A stretch of 64,000 bases of DNA, taken from the NCBI GenBank assembly GCA_037957365.1, contig JARHVA010004902.1, positions 496,001-560,000 of the forward strand, given 5' to 3'. A program made the position numbers and the translations under genes. Source of the stretch: Torreya grandis. Lineage: Eukaryota > Streptophyta > Pinopsida > Cupressales > Taxaceae. The notes beneath the pieces are model-generated. The model did no database searches. It was not told the DNA's origin and saw nothing but the letters and a program-made list of their open reading frames with translations. This document shows positions 46,695 to 57,879 of the stretch, piece by piece; position 1 is the stretch's first letter; every line of letters begins with the position of its first letter.

Positions 46695-47354
46695 GTTTAG
46701 ACCTTCATGCGTAGGGATGATAATTTTTGGAAAGCAATCAAATGTAACCATTTTACAAGAAGTTTAAGAAATCTAAAACTTTGTGTTTAAGATAATCAAA
46801 TTATTTTGTATGAATGTTACTAAAAGTGAATAAGAAGGAAAATTGTTTGCTGGAGAACTTTGTGTCTATGAGAATTATTCTATGCATTTTATGAAGATAA
46901 AATGGTAAACTTTGCATTATTTATTTATCTAAATTGAATTTGTTGCTTTCTTGATCATTTGATAAAACATTTACCACAATTATATGTTTATCTATTTGCA
47001 TGAACATAGTAAAATTTGTAAATTATTTATCATGAAATGCATTTCTTATATTTCTCTTCTTTCTCAAGCATTTTAGTCTTTTCTTTATCCTCGAATCTAT
47101 CTAAAAAACTTTACTCAGATTCCCAAAATCAGTTGCATACTTTCTACAAAATCCCTTTTTTATGTCTCATAAATGAAGGTATTAAAGTAATACTCCCAAT
47201 TAGAACAACTCGAGAAACTCTGTGAATAACTGTAGGTTGTAACTAATTAAAACAGATAGACATAAAAAAATGGAAGCTTAGCTATTAAATGAAGGGGATT
47301 TAATCCCATGACTACCTAGGTAATTTTGACTATATGCAAAATATCTAGCCAATA

Positions 47355-47969
47355 ATTTCTGGTGACTCTATTGGGGAACTACGATTTTAACTCCCAAAAT
47401 AAATTTTAGATTGCATAAACCAATTGAGATAGGCAAAGTGTTACACCTATTTCTCATAAATTTCATAATTTTCAAACTTCTTCAACTACTGATTAAAAGT
47501 GTTGCATGCTAAGAAAAACATGTTGGTCTATTTTTAGTGCTTTGTTGAGTTTAACTTCTCTTTCTTTTTAGTGGGCATGTCCCCTTCAATTAGCATGTTG
47601 TATTTTTGTCAATTACCAGTTCTCTGCTTAGTTTGCCCCCTAGTCACTTTTTCAAGTTTATTTCATGTTAAGTAAACCACCACCCATGTCTTCTCTATAG
47701 AAAAAAATTGCAAAGAATAATCTTTAGAAGAATTTTTGCATTTCAAGCTAACAAATCAACCCTTTACAAAAGCAAGGAGATCTCAAGGTCAAATAGACAA
47801 TTTTTATCAATTGCAAGAGCAATTCAATTTTAGTTTTCCTATTCAATCAAGAACATGAAAAGAGAGTCTCTCACGTATGAGACAGACACCAACTACTAAA
47901 AATTAGTTATATCATAATTTTTTGGTAATAATTCAACCTAAAAATACATAATTTATCATCCTTAGAAGA
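47355..47969 (+). other. E6 leader with primer-binding site
   Basis: TGGTGACTCTATTGGGGA at 47360-47377 is the primer site, related to the TGGTGACTCC site of NE1 and compatible with the same tRNA. The rest of the 615-bp leader has no recognisable coding sequence. Confidence 0.75.
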
Positions 47970-48720
47970 ATGACATTACCACTTATTGTCACATGGGGGC
48001 CAACTATTGAACCTTTAAATTTGACTCCTCCTTTGCATGACCTGCCAAAAGGATCAAGGAAGAATTTTCCTAAATTTACTGGTGATGGTAAAGAAAATAT
48101 AGATGATCACTTAGTTTCCTTTGTTATGGCATGTGGATTAATTGGCATTAAACATGAAGATGTTTCTGTTAGACTCTTTATTGAGACTCTACATGACTTA
48201 GCTATAGAATGGTTCTACTATTTATCTCCAAGAATAATAACTAATTGGGATACTATGCATGAGCAATTCAAAAAAAGATTTAAAGCTACTAAAGATGCAC
48301 ATATACTACATACTCAACTGACTTAGCTCAAGAAGGAACCACATAAATACATGTATGATTTTATTACCAAGTTTAATAGATTGATCTATAAAATTCCTCA
48401 AGTTACACTACCTACTGTGGACAATCAAAATTATTTTTTCATCAATGCTCATCTATCAGAAGTTAGTTATTAGCTACGAAGAGCACAATTAACTAATTTA
48501 GTATTAGCTCAAAATCTTACTATGGAAGTTGAAGACAATTTGATAATGGTTGGTAAAATCAAGAAAATAATTTCTACAAGAGACTCTTCAACTTCAACCA
48601 CATCATAGACTACTGATCCTTTATTGCAAAAATTGGCTAATGACTTGCTTCAAGTCAAAAGATAAATCACTCAAGGTGCTCATGGAGGTGTTTCCCTACT
48701 AGGAATGCACCTACATGGAA
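47970..48720 (+). pseudogene. E6 gag
   Basis: The frame 47970-48326 (118 residues) holds LNLTPPLHDLPKGSRKNFPK, FTGDGKENIDDHLVSF and IEWFYYLSPRIITNWDTM, the capsid core of Ty3/Gypsy gag, closely related to the gag of NE1. After a stop at 48324-48326 the same frame goes on with KKEPHKYMYDFITKFNRLIY and VEDNLIMVGKIKK. No zinc knuckle is seen. The start was chosen by alignment with the NE1 Met. Confidence 0.86.
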
Positions 48721-49389
48721 TTTTAATAATTAGAATAGGAATCATATTGTTGGTCCTTACTCCCAAAAATCATGTTGAGATGAGTGAGGAAGACCAGTTG
48801 ACTGATGATGCTCATTAAAGTCTTAGTGATGAAGATGAGTTTGTGGATCCTACTAGTGACTCCAACATTAGTTACCTAGAATATTAATCTAAAAGTGACA
48901 ATGAATAATCATTTGAAGAAGATCATTGTCATTCATTTTCAATTTTTAAAAGGTCACAAGCTAAACAAGTTGTTGAGAATTCTACAAAAGAATAAGATAA
49001 GGAGAAGGGAGATTATAGAATAGAGGTAAGTATTCTTAAGAGAGGTAGTCCTCTACCATCTTCTTTTGCTCCTAAAGATATTTATACAACTTTTTCCTCT
49101 CAGACTTATAAACTAGTAACTCATGCTACTAAAGCTAATCCTATTTTGTCTACTTTCATTCCCTCTTTTGACATAATTAACCATATAAAGAAAACCAAAA
49201 TTCAGATGTCAAAAGTTGAGTACTTGAGATCCTATCCAGATAAATTGAATAGATTGGTCAAATTTGTTTAAAATAAAGGGTTAAATAATTCAGTCAATAC
49301 ATCTAAAGGTATCTTGACTAGTCCTTAACAATTTCCTTCTTAGAATAATGTTGTTTTTATTTCATCCATAACCACTTCTACATCTCAAA
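48721..49389 (+). pseudogene. E6 acidic linker between gag and protease
   Basis: It reads with several stops as an Asp/Glu/Ser-rich linker (MSEEDQLTDDAH, LSDEDEFVDPTSDSN) and ends with SFDIINHIKKTKIQMSKVEY, which has a close counterpart in NE1. No enzymatic motif is present. Confidence 0.6.
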
Positions 49390-49830
49390 AGATAGAGCCA
49401 TTTTATGTCTCCCTCTTGATTAATGGATTTAAATTAAGAAATTGCATTATGGATTTTGGAACTTTAGATAATTTAATGCCAACTAAGGTAGATGATGATC
49501 TTGGTCTTACCTTGACTAAGACAATAGGTAGGTGTTACTCAATGTAGAGGCAAGTTCCCCTAATCAGGCATATCAAAGATGCTCAAGCAGTCTTGGTAGC
49601 CTTTCCAAATAAAAGATTAAAAATGACAATTCTAGTAACAAACATTCATGTTTCCTATGGAATGTTACTAATTAGAAACTTCTATAAGGATCTAGGTGGA
49701 TAAGTAAAAATGGATTGTTTATGTGCTCACATTTTGATCAAAAGAGTGAGTCAAAAGTTGGAACTTGAAAAGAAATCCAAATACATAGTTTCCAAATATG
49801 ATGATCTAAGGTCACACTTTTTTTAAGGAG
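49390..49830 (+). pseudogene. E6 aspartic protease
   Basis: The frame shows FYVSLLINGFKLRNCIMDFG (the D-F-G replaces the usual D-S/T-G), DNLMPTKVDDDLGLTLTKT, HIKDAQAVLVAFPNKRLK and SYGMLLIRNFYKDLGG, where M-L-L-x-R-x-F takes the place of the I-L-G-R-x-W motif. The order and spacing fit a Ty3/Gypsy protease. Stops near 49546 and 49702 disable it. Confidence 0.75.
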
Positions 49831-49905
49831 TCTGATCATGGAGTTTACTATCTTGAAATGGAAAAAGAGATTCAAGAATAAGAGAAAGAAGAAGAAAAGG
49901 ACCAG

Positions 49906-50240
49906 ATATGGATGTTAGAGTTTGATGGCAGTTGTAGATTTCCTGGTTCAGGTACATGGGTAATATTGATATCCCTTGATTTAGAAATATTTCCCTATTT
50001 GTATAAACTCATGTTTAAGAACACTAACAATATAGATGAATATGAAGCACTCTTGTTAGGACTTGATCAAGTGAAAGAAAAAGGAGTTAGGATCCTTAAA
50101 GCATAAAGTGATGATGAATTCATAGTGAGACAAATCAAAGGTTAGTATTAGGTGAAAAAAGACAAGATAAAGCACACTGTGATTGAGTTCTAAGTGCCAC
50201 TCTTGACTTTTTAGATTTGATTTGCTCACTATTACTGTAT
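49906..50240 (+). pseudogene. E6 RNase H-type domain upstream of RT
   Basis: The open part 49912-50106 has MLEFDGSCRFPGSG (first catalytic Asp), LYKLMFKNTNNIDEYEALLL (catalytic Glu) and KGVRILKA. After a stop come SDDEFIVRQIKG (third Asp block, written SDDEF rather than GDSEL). The TNN-x-x-EYEALL-GL signature is that of the extra RNase H acquired by Tat-lineage elements. There it usually follows the RT-linked RNase H; here it precedes RT. Confidence 0.75.
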
Positions 50241-50741
50241 CTCTACTCAATCCAGAATAGCATCCAACACTTTTAAAAAAAGGTAACTACAAAGTAGAGA
50301 TGGTCTACCATCCAAAGGTCCTAGATAGTGTGGAACAGTGGAAATTTTTCAATGATGATAAGCAAATAGATGTGTTTTTTTAGCATCAAGTCAATTTTGA
50401 AGGACTATACTTCAAAGGAAGCAACTCACATCCACATGAGATAACAACAGGTATTACTGATCCTAAACTTACTCATAGTTAGGATATAATTTAGTTGAAA
50501 GGAAATAAAATTCTTAATGGCTTAGTCTCCTTAGAAGAAATATTTGACAAACATGATAAGTTTCTAAATAAAAAGAAAGAGTATGGTGATACTTCTTCTC
50601 TAGAAGTAGAACAGATTAATTTGGGTAGTAAAGAAGATTCTAAGATGGTTAACACTGGTAAGTGTTGCTCTCAAGAATAAAAATAAGTGTTCATCAACCT
50701 TCTCAAAAAGTATAATGATGTGTTTTCTTGGTCCTATAAGC
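50241..50741 (+). pseudogene. E6 connector and first residues of RT
   Basis: Contains LNGLVSLEEIFDKHD (50505-50560) and, after stops, VFINLLKKYNDVFSWSYK (about 50690-50740). The last is the conserved block that opens Ty3/Gypsy RT, comparable to AFAWDYTDM of E1. The sequence then passes within a few bases into LTR-type sequence at 50742, the joint of a large deletion. Confidence 0.72.
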
Positions 50742-52043
50742 AAAGTAGTCTTACAAACCTAATAAGCATTTCCTAGACATACCTGGGTTTTCACCATAAC
50801 TTTACTGGCAAAAAATTACAAGAAAAATCAATGTTGGTTAACAAGCCTGATCTATTTGTTGACCTAGACCTATTCAAGTTTGCGAGGGTGCTCTACTCAA
50901 AATGCTAAATTAAGTAAAGTAATTCAAAAAACTTGATCTAAAAGGGTTCAATGGCTTACATGGCTTCCCATGCATGTCATTAATAGATTATTTTTTTATA
51001 TTGGGGAAATTCTAACTCATTTCCACCTGGAAGCTAAGTTATTCAACCAAGTAACTACATTTACAAACCCTGAGCCATGTGATTTCATCTTCTGGGGCAT
51101 CTTCAATCATTTTCTCTTTGACCGATTTGCACTTGAGGTAGGTGGATCTCACCCATGTGCTTCTTATAGCTTTTGTTTATCTTTTTATTTGTTCTTATCT
51201 CTAAAAATTCCTTGTGTCACCATGAATGTTCCTCTATTTGATTTTGTTCATTCTAATTTTCCTTTTGATTTCTTAAGCATGATTAGGTATATTAAAATAC
51301 ATAAATTACATTTGTAATTATTTATCATGCTAAAATTTGAGCAAAAAAATTCTTGATAAATCAAGTCTTTCAACAAACCCTAATAGCTAGATTGCCTTGC
51401 CCACTCAAGCTTACCAGGCCTCATGTCTTACTCTGGTTTTCCAATTTACTTTGCTTACTTGAGTTCTTGACACCAAGCAACTACCCTAAAAAAACATGAT
51501 TCCCAAGAGCCTCACCCTATGGGTTTCTATGTCTACTTACTTGGGCTTTAGAACTTTGAGTACTCAGGATTCCAACCCTAAGTTTCTTCCATTAATAAAC
51601 TCAATTTACTAATGACTTATTCACCCAAAATTTTGATCCTAAATAACTGGCCTAGGAAACCCTGACTCCAAAATATTGACCTACTTAGTTTTTCTTTTCC
51701 CTTCTTACTTAATTTGGGTTTCATGAATGTAGTTACTTACCTACGAGAACCCAAAGTCATCAAACATCATGAACTTGAAGTTGTATGTATACTCCTAGTG
51801 ATCTAAGTTTTCAAATGCTTAAGACTTGTGATTTTTAGATCAACTTCAGGTTATGAAACCCTACTACTTAAAATCAAGATACTTAGTTTATTTTAAGACT
51901 TTTAGCTACTCAAAACTAGAAGCTTATTTATGGATACTATAAAAGTAATAAGTTAACTCTTTTCTCAAAATTTCTAAACTAGTTGGAGCAATTAGCAAGT
52001 GTTTAAAAGCACTTGTCAAGATATTTAGAGTTATAAAGAGTTA

Positions 52044-55000
52044 ATGTCTAGATCATAGGGATCAAGAAGATTAGAATAAGAAATACCTAAATTAGAAGTA
52101 TAAACTACAGAGATTGAATAAGTCCTAAAGTTGACACTTGAGGAGATTCCAGAAATAAGTGGGAGAGGCAAAGAAAAATCTAAAAAATCCAAGTCACATG
52201 CACTCAAGATGAAGTATGAATACAAGGTGTACCCAATTGAATCAAGCATTATTTCCAAGCTAACTAAGATAAGTGACACAGACATGGGGCATGTGTCTAT
52301 GACTGAATTATTAGAGATATATAAGGCCATAGTATGACCCCACTCATGCATGCTATGACTAGTAGTATAATTTTACAAGCTACAACTTTCCCAAGCTCAA
52401 CTCAACTCCCTAAATTTATGTTGCCATGTGCCATGTACTATGACTCTCTTACTAGGGTTGTCAAAGATGTTTCTAGAAGTGTAGTTGTGAAATTGGATGT
52501 TCAATATCTCAACTACTGTCTAAATATCTTAACATCACCAAAATTAATTGATATGACAATGGAAAAATCCAATAATCAATATGAAACTAAGACATCATAA
52601 TGTATTAAGATAATGAATACATATTACTTGACAAAGGTGAAGCAAGCCTCAAGATTCCCAATGCAAGTAGTAAGATCAAACTTCATTCAAGAAGTAAATG
52701 ACATAATCTAATTACTATGAAAAATTAATGGATATGAGAATGTCAAATGTTTCTCACCTTGGATGTATGCTTATATCAAAACTATTGATGTCACTAGGAG
52801 CTCAGCCAAGATTGAGTGGGAAAGAATGATAAGTGATAATATGGATCAACAGTTGAGGAACGTATTATAGAATTTTGACTTCAAAATGGTCTCATATGTA
52901 TAAAGTAGCTTCAAGTGGAGCCTTTTCAAGACTAAGGACAAAAGTAACAATGTCATTTGTGTTAATATATGAATTTTATCCTCAACTGGTGCTTTCAAAA
53001 TGCTACAAACATTACATTATAGAAAATGATGGGTTCTTTTATGAACTTATTTGCAAACTGAATATAGTTATGAAGCATAAAAGAGTATCATATGAAGCAT
53101 GGGACATAGTTTCATAATATGATTACATTTTCATTCAATTCCTTGATTTCACATACATCAGCATGGGGAGTTTCTTAGGAACACATGTCAAATTGCCCAA
53201 ATACCCAAGTGACAAATGGATTCTCATGGAAATGTGCCAATAACTAGTTGAACTACATGACTTGTAATCAAAATCACACCATGCAGCCATTAACTTTCCA
53301 ATTGTCATTAGTCATTACCATTATCCAAGCATTTATAAGGCCATAAATGTATAGAAAGAGATGTACCATCATTACATCCAAGCACATTTTGAGTCCAGGA
53401 TCAACTTTGATTGTAGAGGGGTGGCACAAAATACATTTTTTAGAATACATACATATCCCAGCACTTAATTATTTTTGGACTAACTGTAGAGATGATTTTG
53501 ATGTGAGGAGAAGGGACAATAGTAGATTATCTATTGAGAAAATCTATGATTTTGACTTAGCAATAATTCTTAAGGATATGGAAGATGATGGGGTTTTCAC
53601 AAGTGATGTTTTTCATATAGTAGGAGGTGAATGTTCCACTTTCAGTAATCATTTTTGGGAAAGATCATGATAAGACTATTTCTGACAAAACTTCAAATGT
53701 TTTGGCAATGAATTCTACTTGGCTCCTTAACAAAGGCTACTACATGAAGTAATTGATGAAATAAAGCACCCATGTATGGAAAAAGAGAAAAAAAATAGTA
53801 CAAGGAGAGAGTATCCAAGGACCTACAAAGAAGATAAAGTTCAAAAAGAATAGTGATGATACTTATTCAATGGTGAAAGACAAAGAACTTATTCAACCAA
53901 ATATTTATACTCCACCATTGGTTTCTTCTATTGGTACAGTTGTTCCTAATATCCCTACCACCCCTTCCATTCCAGCTCCCACTACACCCACCATAGATCC
54001 ATCATTACTAATGCCTCCTCCTAAGTTTTATAGCACCAAAGTTCCTAAGAAGCCAATTCAAAAGACACTAGTGCTCCCTCTCCTCATCCTCCTCCTCCAT
54101 CATCTCCATTTGTCTCACCACCACCACTTCCTTTAGTAGAACAATCCACCCTTGAGAGGGAACCTATAAAACTAACTACTGAGGAAGAGACTCCATCTTA
54201 GAAAGAACAATAATAAAAGTTGGAAAAAGTAGTTGAACCTGAGAAGGAAGATGTTGAGGAAGTGGTAGAGAAAGGAGAGGAAGTTGAACCACAAAGAGAA
54301 TTAGTTGGGGTAACAGAAGAGGGAGAGGTTGAGAAGGATAAATAACTTGAAAGAGTAATAGGGGAAATTCTAGAGAAACTTAATGAGAAGGAGGTAGTTA
54401 CTGAGATAGAAGTAGATATCAATAAGGTGGCACAAACAAAAAAGCAAGTTGAAGAAAAATTAGAGAAAGAGATTCAAAAATAAATTCATGCACAAGAAGT
54501 TCCTTCTCATGAACTAGTAACTAAGGATAATCAATAGTAGATGGTAGTCCATACAGATGTTTCCAATTCTACAAACTTCTCATCTTTGTTAGCTATGCAA
54601 ACTACTCTAGAAGCTAAAGAAGTGATAAATATTGAAGAGATAGACTTACAACTACTGAGGAATCTAGATAAGAAAGGTAAAAAGCCCAAACTAGCTAAAG
54701 TAACTTCCAAATTATTGATTGAATCTTTAGGACAAAATTCTGTAGAAGTGTTAACTCCTCCACAAGGGATGAGTAAAAGTGAAGTTACAAAAGAGGATTT
54801 AACAGTTACTAAGACATCTTTGGGAGAAGTTACTACTGAGGGTTTAAAATAAGACACCCAAAACCTAATAAATATTATTTTAAAAAATATTGATGAAGAA
54901 AAGGTTATTAAGGCCAAATTGAAGGAGGAAAATGCATAATTGTGTGACATAATAACTAAGGTTGCAAGATATATTCCATAGTAGTCTATTATTTTAGGGG

Positions 55001-55730
55001 AATTAATTGAGCATCAGGTGATCACTGAAGTAGAAGAAACTAGGGAAAAATAAAAATTTGTTGATTATTGGATTAAAAATATACATCATAATGTTCAAAA
55101 GCTCTTCACTGAAGTTCCACCAATTCATATTGAGATTTTAAACAAGCTAGTTGAATTGAAAACAATAATAAAGGAAATTGAGAATGAAAATGGGATTGTT
55201 GGATTGTAGTTGGATAGTCCATAAACAATAAGTATGTTGAATGAGAAAATACTAATTGAGGAAAAGATTGCTCCAGAAGGATCCATGAAGATAAAACAAG
55301 ATGAATATCTCTTGGCTTTTAGAATACATGTTTTGGAAGCAATGTGTGAAGAGATGAAGGCTTTGATAGAATAAGTTAGTGATGAAAAAGTGACTTTAGA
55401 AGAATGTCTTTTTGGCTTTACTGGTATTTGGTCCAACAATGTTCCAAGAACATCCGAGTAGCTATATGAGTAGTTTAAACAATTGGTAGACAAGGTTACT
55501 ACTCCATTTATAGCCAAATGTAATAGGAATTTATGAAATATCAACAGCAAATAAAGAGATTGCAGCCAAAAATTGAAAGAATAAGAGCTTACATCATAAA
55601 GGTAAAAGGGGAAATGCTGAAATATGAGATAGAGAGATAAGCATTGGTTAAGCTCGATGATGAAGTAATTAACCTAATAATGTCTTAGCATATAAAGTAT
55701 AAATAAAAATGTAGATCAAAAGTTCATGAA
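52044..55730 (+). pseudogene. LTR-borne coding frame of E6, 3' LTR copy
   Basis: Counterpart of 42628-46290. It starts MSRS, with private stops where the other copy is open, and continues with GRGKEKSKKSKSHALKMKYE, YPIESSIISKLTKIS and PSSTQLPKFMLPCAMYYDSL. A 2-base loss near 52328 shifts the frame. The Pro/Thr-rich (53870-54136), Glu/Lys-rich (54140-54500) and coiled-coil-like (54541-55550) parts are in the same order. Shared stops include TAA at 52598-52600. As the last gene-like stretch before the R region, it would be at the 3' end of a full-length transcript. Confidence 0.6.
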
Positions 55731-56029
55731 GTGGATTAGTTGTTGAAGTATATTACTATGTAAAATTGTAAAACTTAAGTAATTTGGCTAAATTCCATTA
55801 CTTGGAAGTTATCTTGTAAAAGTGAATTATTTGAGCAAACTTTGCACTACATGTAAAGTAATCGTACTCAATCCAAATAGCAAAATAAATAAATGTTACA
55901 TGTCATGAACCTTTGCATGCCATAGAGGAGAATTTTGAGGAGGATGTCACTTAACAACCTTTATCTTTTTGCACAGCACATGGGAATTGGAGAAGTTAAC
56001 TCCTATTTGTCTTTGACATTAGTTTTTTG

Positions 56030-56040
56030 TATAAATATAA
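56030..56040 (+). promoter_or_regulatory. TATA box of E6 3' LTR
   Basis: TATAAATATAA, about 660 bp before the LTR end, is aligned with the less perfect box at 46684. Confidence 0.55.
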
Positions 56041-56941
56041 GAGTAGGCCTGTGTGCCTAGGGATGATAATTTTTTGAAATCAAGCAACTGTAACCATTAT
56101 ACAAGAAGTTTAATAAATCTAAAACTATGTGTTTAAGATAATCAGATTATTTTGTATGAATTTTACTGAAAGTGAATAAGAGATAATATTGTTTTTTGAA
56201 GAACTTTGTGTCTATGGAAATCATTCTGTGTGTCCATGAAGATAAAATAGTAAATTTTTCATTATCTATTTATCTAAATTGAATTCATTACTTTCTTGAT
56301 CATTTGTTGAAAAAGTTACCACAATTATATGTTTATCTACTTGTATGAACACAATAAACTCTATAAACTATTTATTGTGAAGTGCATTTCTTATATTTCT
56401 CTTCTTTCTCAAGCATTCTAGTCTTTCTTTATCCTCAAATCTATTTTAAAAACTCTACTCACATTCCCAGAATTAGCTACTTACTTGTTGCAAAATCCCT
56501 TTGTTATGGCTCATGAATGAAGTGATTAAAGTAATACCCCCAATTAGAATAACTCAAGCAACCCTATGAATAATTGTAAGTTATAACTAATTAAAATAGA
56601 AAGACATAAAAATACAAGAGCTTCACTGTTAAATGAAGAGGATTTAATCCCATGACTGCCTAGGTATTTTTGACTATATGAAAAATATCTAGCCAACACT
56701 TCCAAAATTTTACCAATAAATCATATTTAATATATATATATAAAGGCAAAAGGGACCTAATTTTTCTTTGAGGGATTATAAGCATTGGGTGATTTGACCC
56801 ATAAAATAAATTACATTCTGATTTTTTAGGTGACCCAGTTCTATGTACTAGCCTTCCAAATTCACCAAAATCAAATTCTTAAAAACCAAATATTCATGAA
56901 CTAACGAATATTTACCACTAAAATTTACCTTACTTTCATCT

Positions 56942-57411
56942 TTTTCTAGGTGTCAGAGGTCAAAAATGAATGAGGGTTGATAATGTATTTATATTAATTA
57001 TTTTAGAGTAATAACTCACATTAAATCACTTAGGAAAACTATTATGGTACATTTTAATTTTAAATTGGATGACTTTAGGGCACTAAACACTTACTTCAAG
57101 ATAGAATAGTAGTGTCGACACTACTATCTATCCTAGACATAAGTGTCTAGGGAGAAAAAAAGTAGGTACAGGTTCAAAACTTGTAGAGATGGAAGATAAG
57201 TACATTTTAAGCATGTTGAGCAAGATAGAATACCTAGGTCATCAACATAAGGCTAGTCAAACTAAGATCTATAGGCCAAGGGGCACAAAGATAGAGAAAA
57301 TGTGAGACTTGTAGAAGCGAAAAAGGTAAATAACTGAGAGGAATATGCAAGGTCTAAGTTTTCCAAGTGTATAAGACTGAGGTGCTATAAAATCATAAAA
57401 TATCATCTTCA
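56942..57411 (-). repeat. E3 5' LTR, piece 3
   Basis: It aligns with 33489-33917 of the other E3 LTR (TTTTCTAGGTGTCA to ATCATCTTCA). ACTGG at 57412-57416 is the right target copy. Confidence 0.9.
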
Positions 57412-57416
57412 ACTGG

Positions 57417-57860
57417 TAATCGATAGCATTATCTACCATTTCTATTAAGGAACTAATTATTTCTATTATGTCATCAATTCTATTACTATCTCTTGGAATC
57501 TTTTCAAATTGAATGTGTTCAAAGCTTTACTTAAGATGGTCTACCATATTATTATAAGGAATAAGATTGTCATATTTATTTTGGTATTTATCTATTATTT
57601 GGTTAATAATCAACTAAGAGTTTAAATGAACATGTAAGTTATTGATATTCCATTATACTACTAAATGAAGCCCTCTAATGAGTGTTTCATATTCTGTGAT
57701 ATTATTGATACAAGAAAAACAAATGTTAAATACTTTAATAATGAGATACCCTTACAACATTATGAATAGAATATAGGCTCCTGATCTATGAGAAGTATAG
57801 GAAGAATCAAAATAAAAGTATTAGCGTTGAAGCTCAGAAGAAGTGTTATTTATAATCATG
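57417..57860 (-). pseudogene. E2 extra RNase H domain
   Basis: The minus strand shows FYFDSSYTSHRSGAYILFI (first Asp), CINNITEYETLIRGLHLVV (catalytic Glu), LHVHLNS (third Asp changed to Asn) and PRDSNRIDDIIEIISSLIE. This is the archaeal-type RNase H of Tat elements, lying after the RT-linked RNase H and before integrase. The domain's downstream continuation is at 32585 on the far side of E3. Confidence 0.85.
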
Positions 57861-57879
57861 ATTGACTCATCAGGAAAAT

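Larger units (their letters stand above)
40989..47354 (+). repeat. 5' LTR of E6 (6366 bp)
   Basis: From 41319 onward it aligns with 50742-56698. A sample (42841-42900 against 52257-52316) has 5 differences in 60. The end TAGCCAATA corresponds to TAGCCAACA of the 3' LTR, with a C-to-T change in the terminal CA. The primer site follows 5 bases later. The first 330 bp are present only here. Confidence 0.9.
40989..56698 (+). mobile_element. E6: Ty3/Gypsy element with ~6.4-kb LTRs
   Basis: The 5' LTR is 40989-47354, the interior 47355-50741, and the 3' LTR 50742-56698, lacking its first ~330 bp. The LTR starts TGGTGTCCCCAAAATTT, similar to TGTTGGTCCCCAAAAAT of NE1, and the gags are clearly related. 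The interior holds leader, gag, protease, an RNase H-type domain and the beginning of RT, then runs straight into the 3' LTR. The rest of RT, integrase and the polypurine tract have therefore been deleted together with the LTR start. Two thirds of the element is LTR, and each LTR carries a long coding-like frame. Confidence 0.9.
50742..56698 (+). repeat. 3' LTR of E6, truncated at its start
   Basis: It aligns with 41319-47354 and ends TAGCCAACA. The first ~330 bp are missing. CTTCC (56699-56703), the right target copy, follows. Confidence 0.9.
40024..56932. mobile_element. Mutator-like element (~1.2 kb without E6)
   Basis: It splits the E3 5' LTR. The 9-bp flanks CTTTGGTCT (40015-40023) and CTTTCATCT (56933-56941) agree at 7 of 9 positions. 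Removing the insert and one copy recreates exactly the sequence of the other LTR at 33474-33495. The ends show weak inverted similarity: AGGGTAATTTTAAG on the left and AAGGTAAATTTTAG on the right, reversed. A 9-bp duplication is characteristic of Mutator-like elements. Own sequence is 40024-40983 plus 56704-56932, with no transposase, so it is non-autonomous. The class assignment is tentative. Confidence 0.6.
32586..57411 (-). mobile_element. E3: non-autonomous Tat-like element, itself hosting three insertions
   Basis: The left LTR is 32586-33917. The right LTR is in three pieces (37953-38068, 39248-40023, 56942-57411). Its two interruptions are explained by a solo LTR and by a Mutator-like insertion carrying E6. 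Flanks are ATTGG (32581-32585) and ACTGG (57412-57416). Read on the minus strand, the right LTR is the 5' one, followed by a primer site, a protease-like region, a gag-knuckle-like region, a second protease-like fragment and long non-coding DNA ending in a polypurine tract. RT and integrase are absent. A 60-base LTR sample shows 12 differences, so it is much older than E1 or E6. Confidence 0.88.

Noticed and set aside
55125..55550. 141-codon antisense frame in the E6 3' LTR (partner at 45686-46078)
   Set aside because: Open in both LTRs, but antisense to the coiled-coil part and without domain features; conservation follows from LTR duplication.
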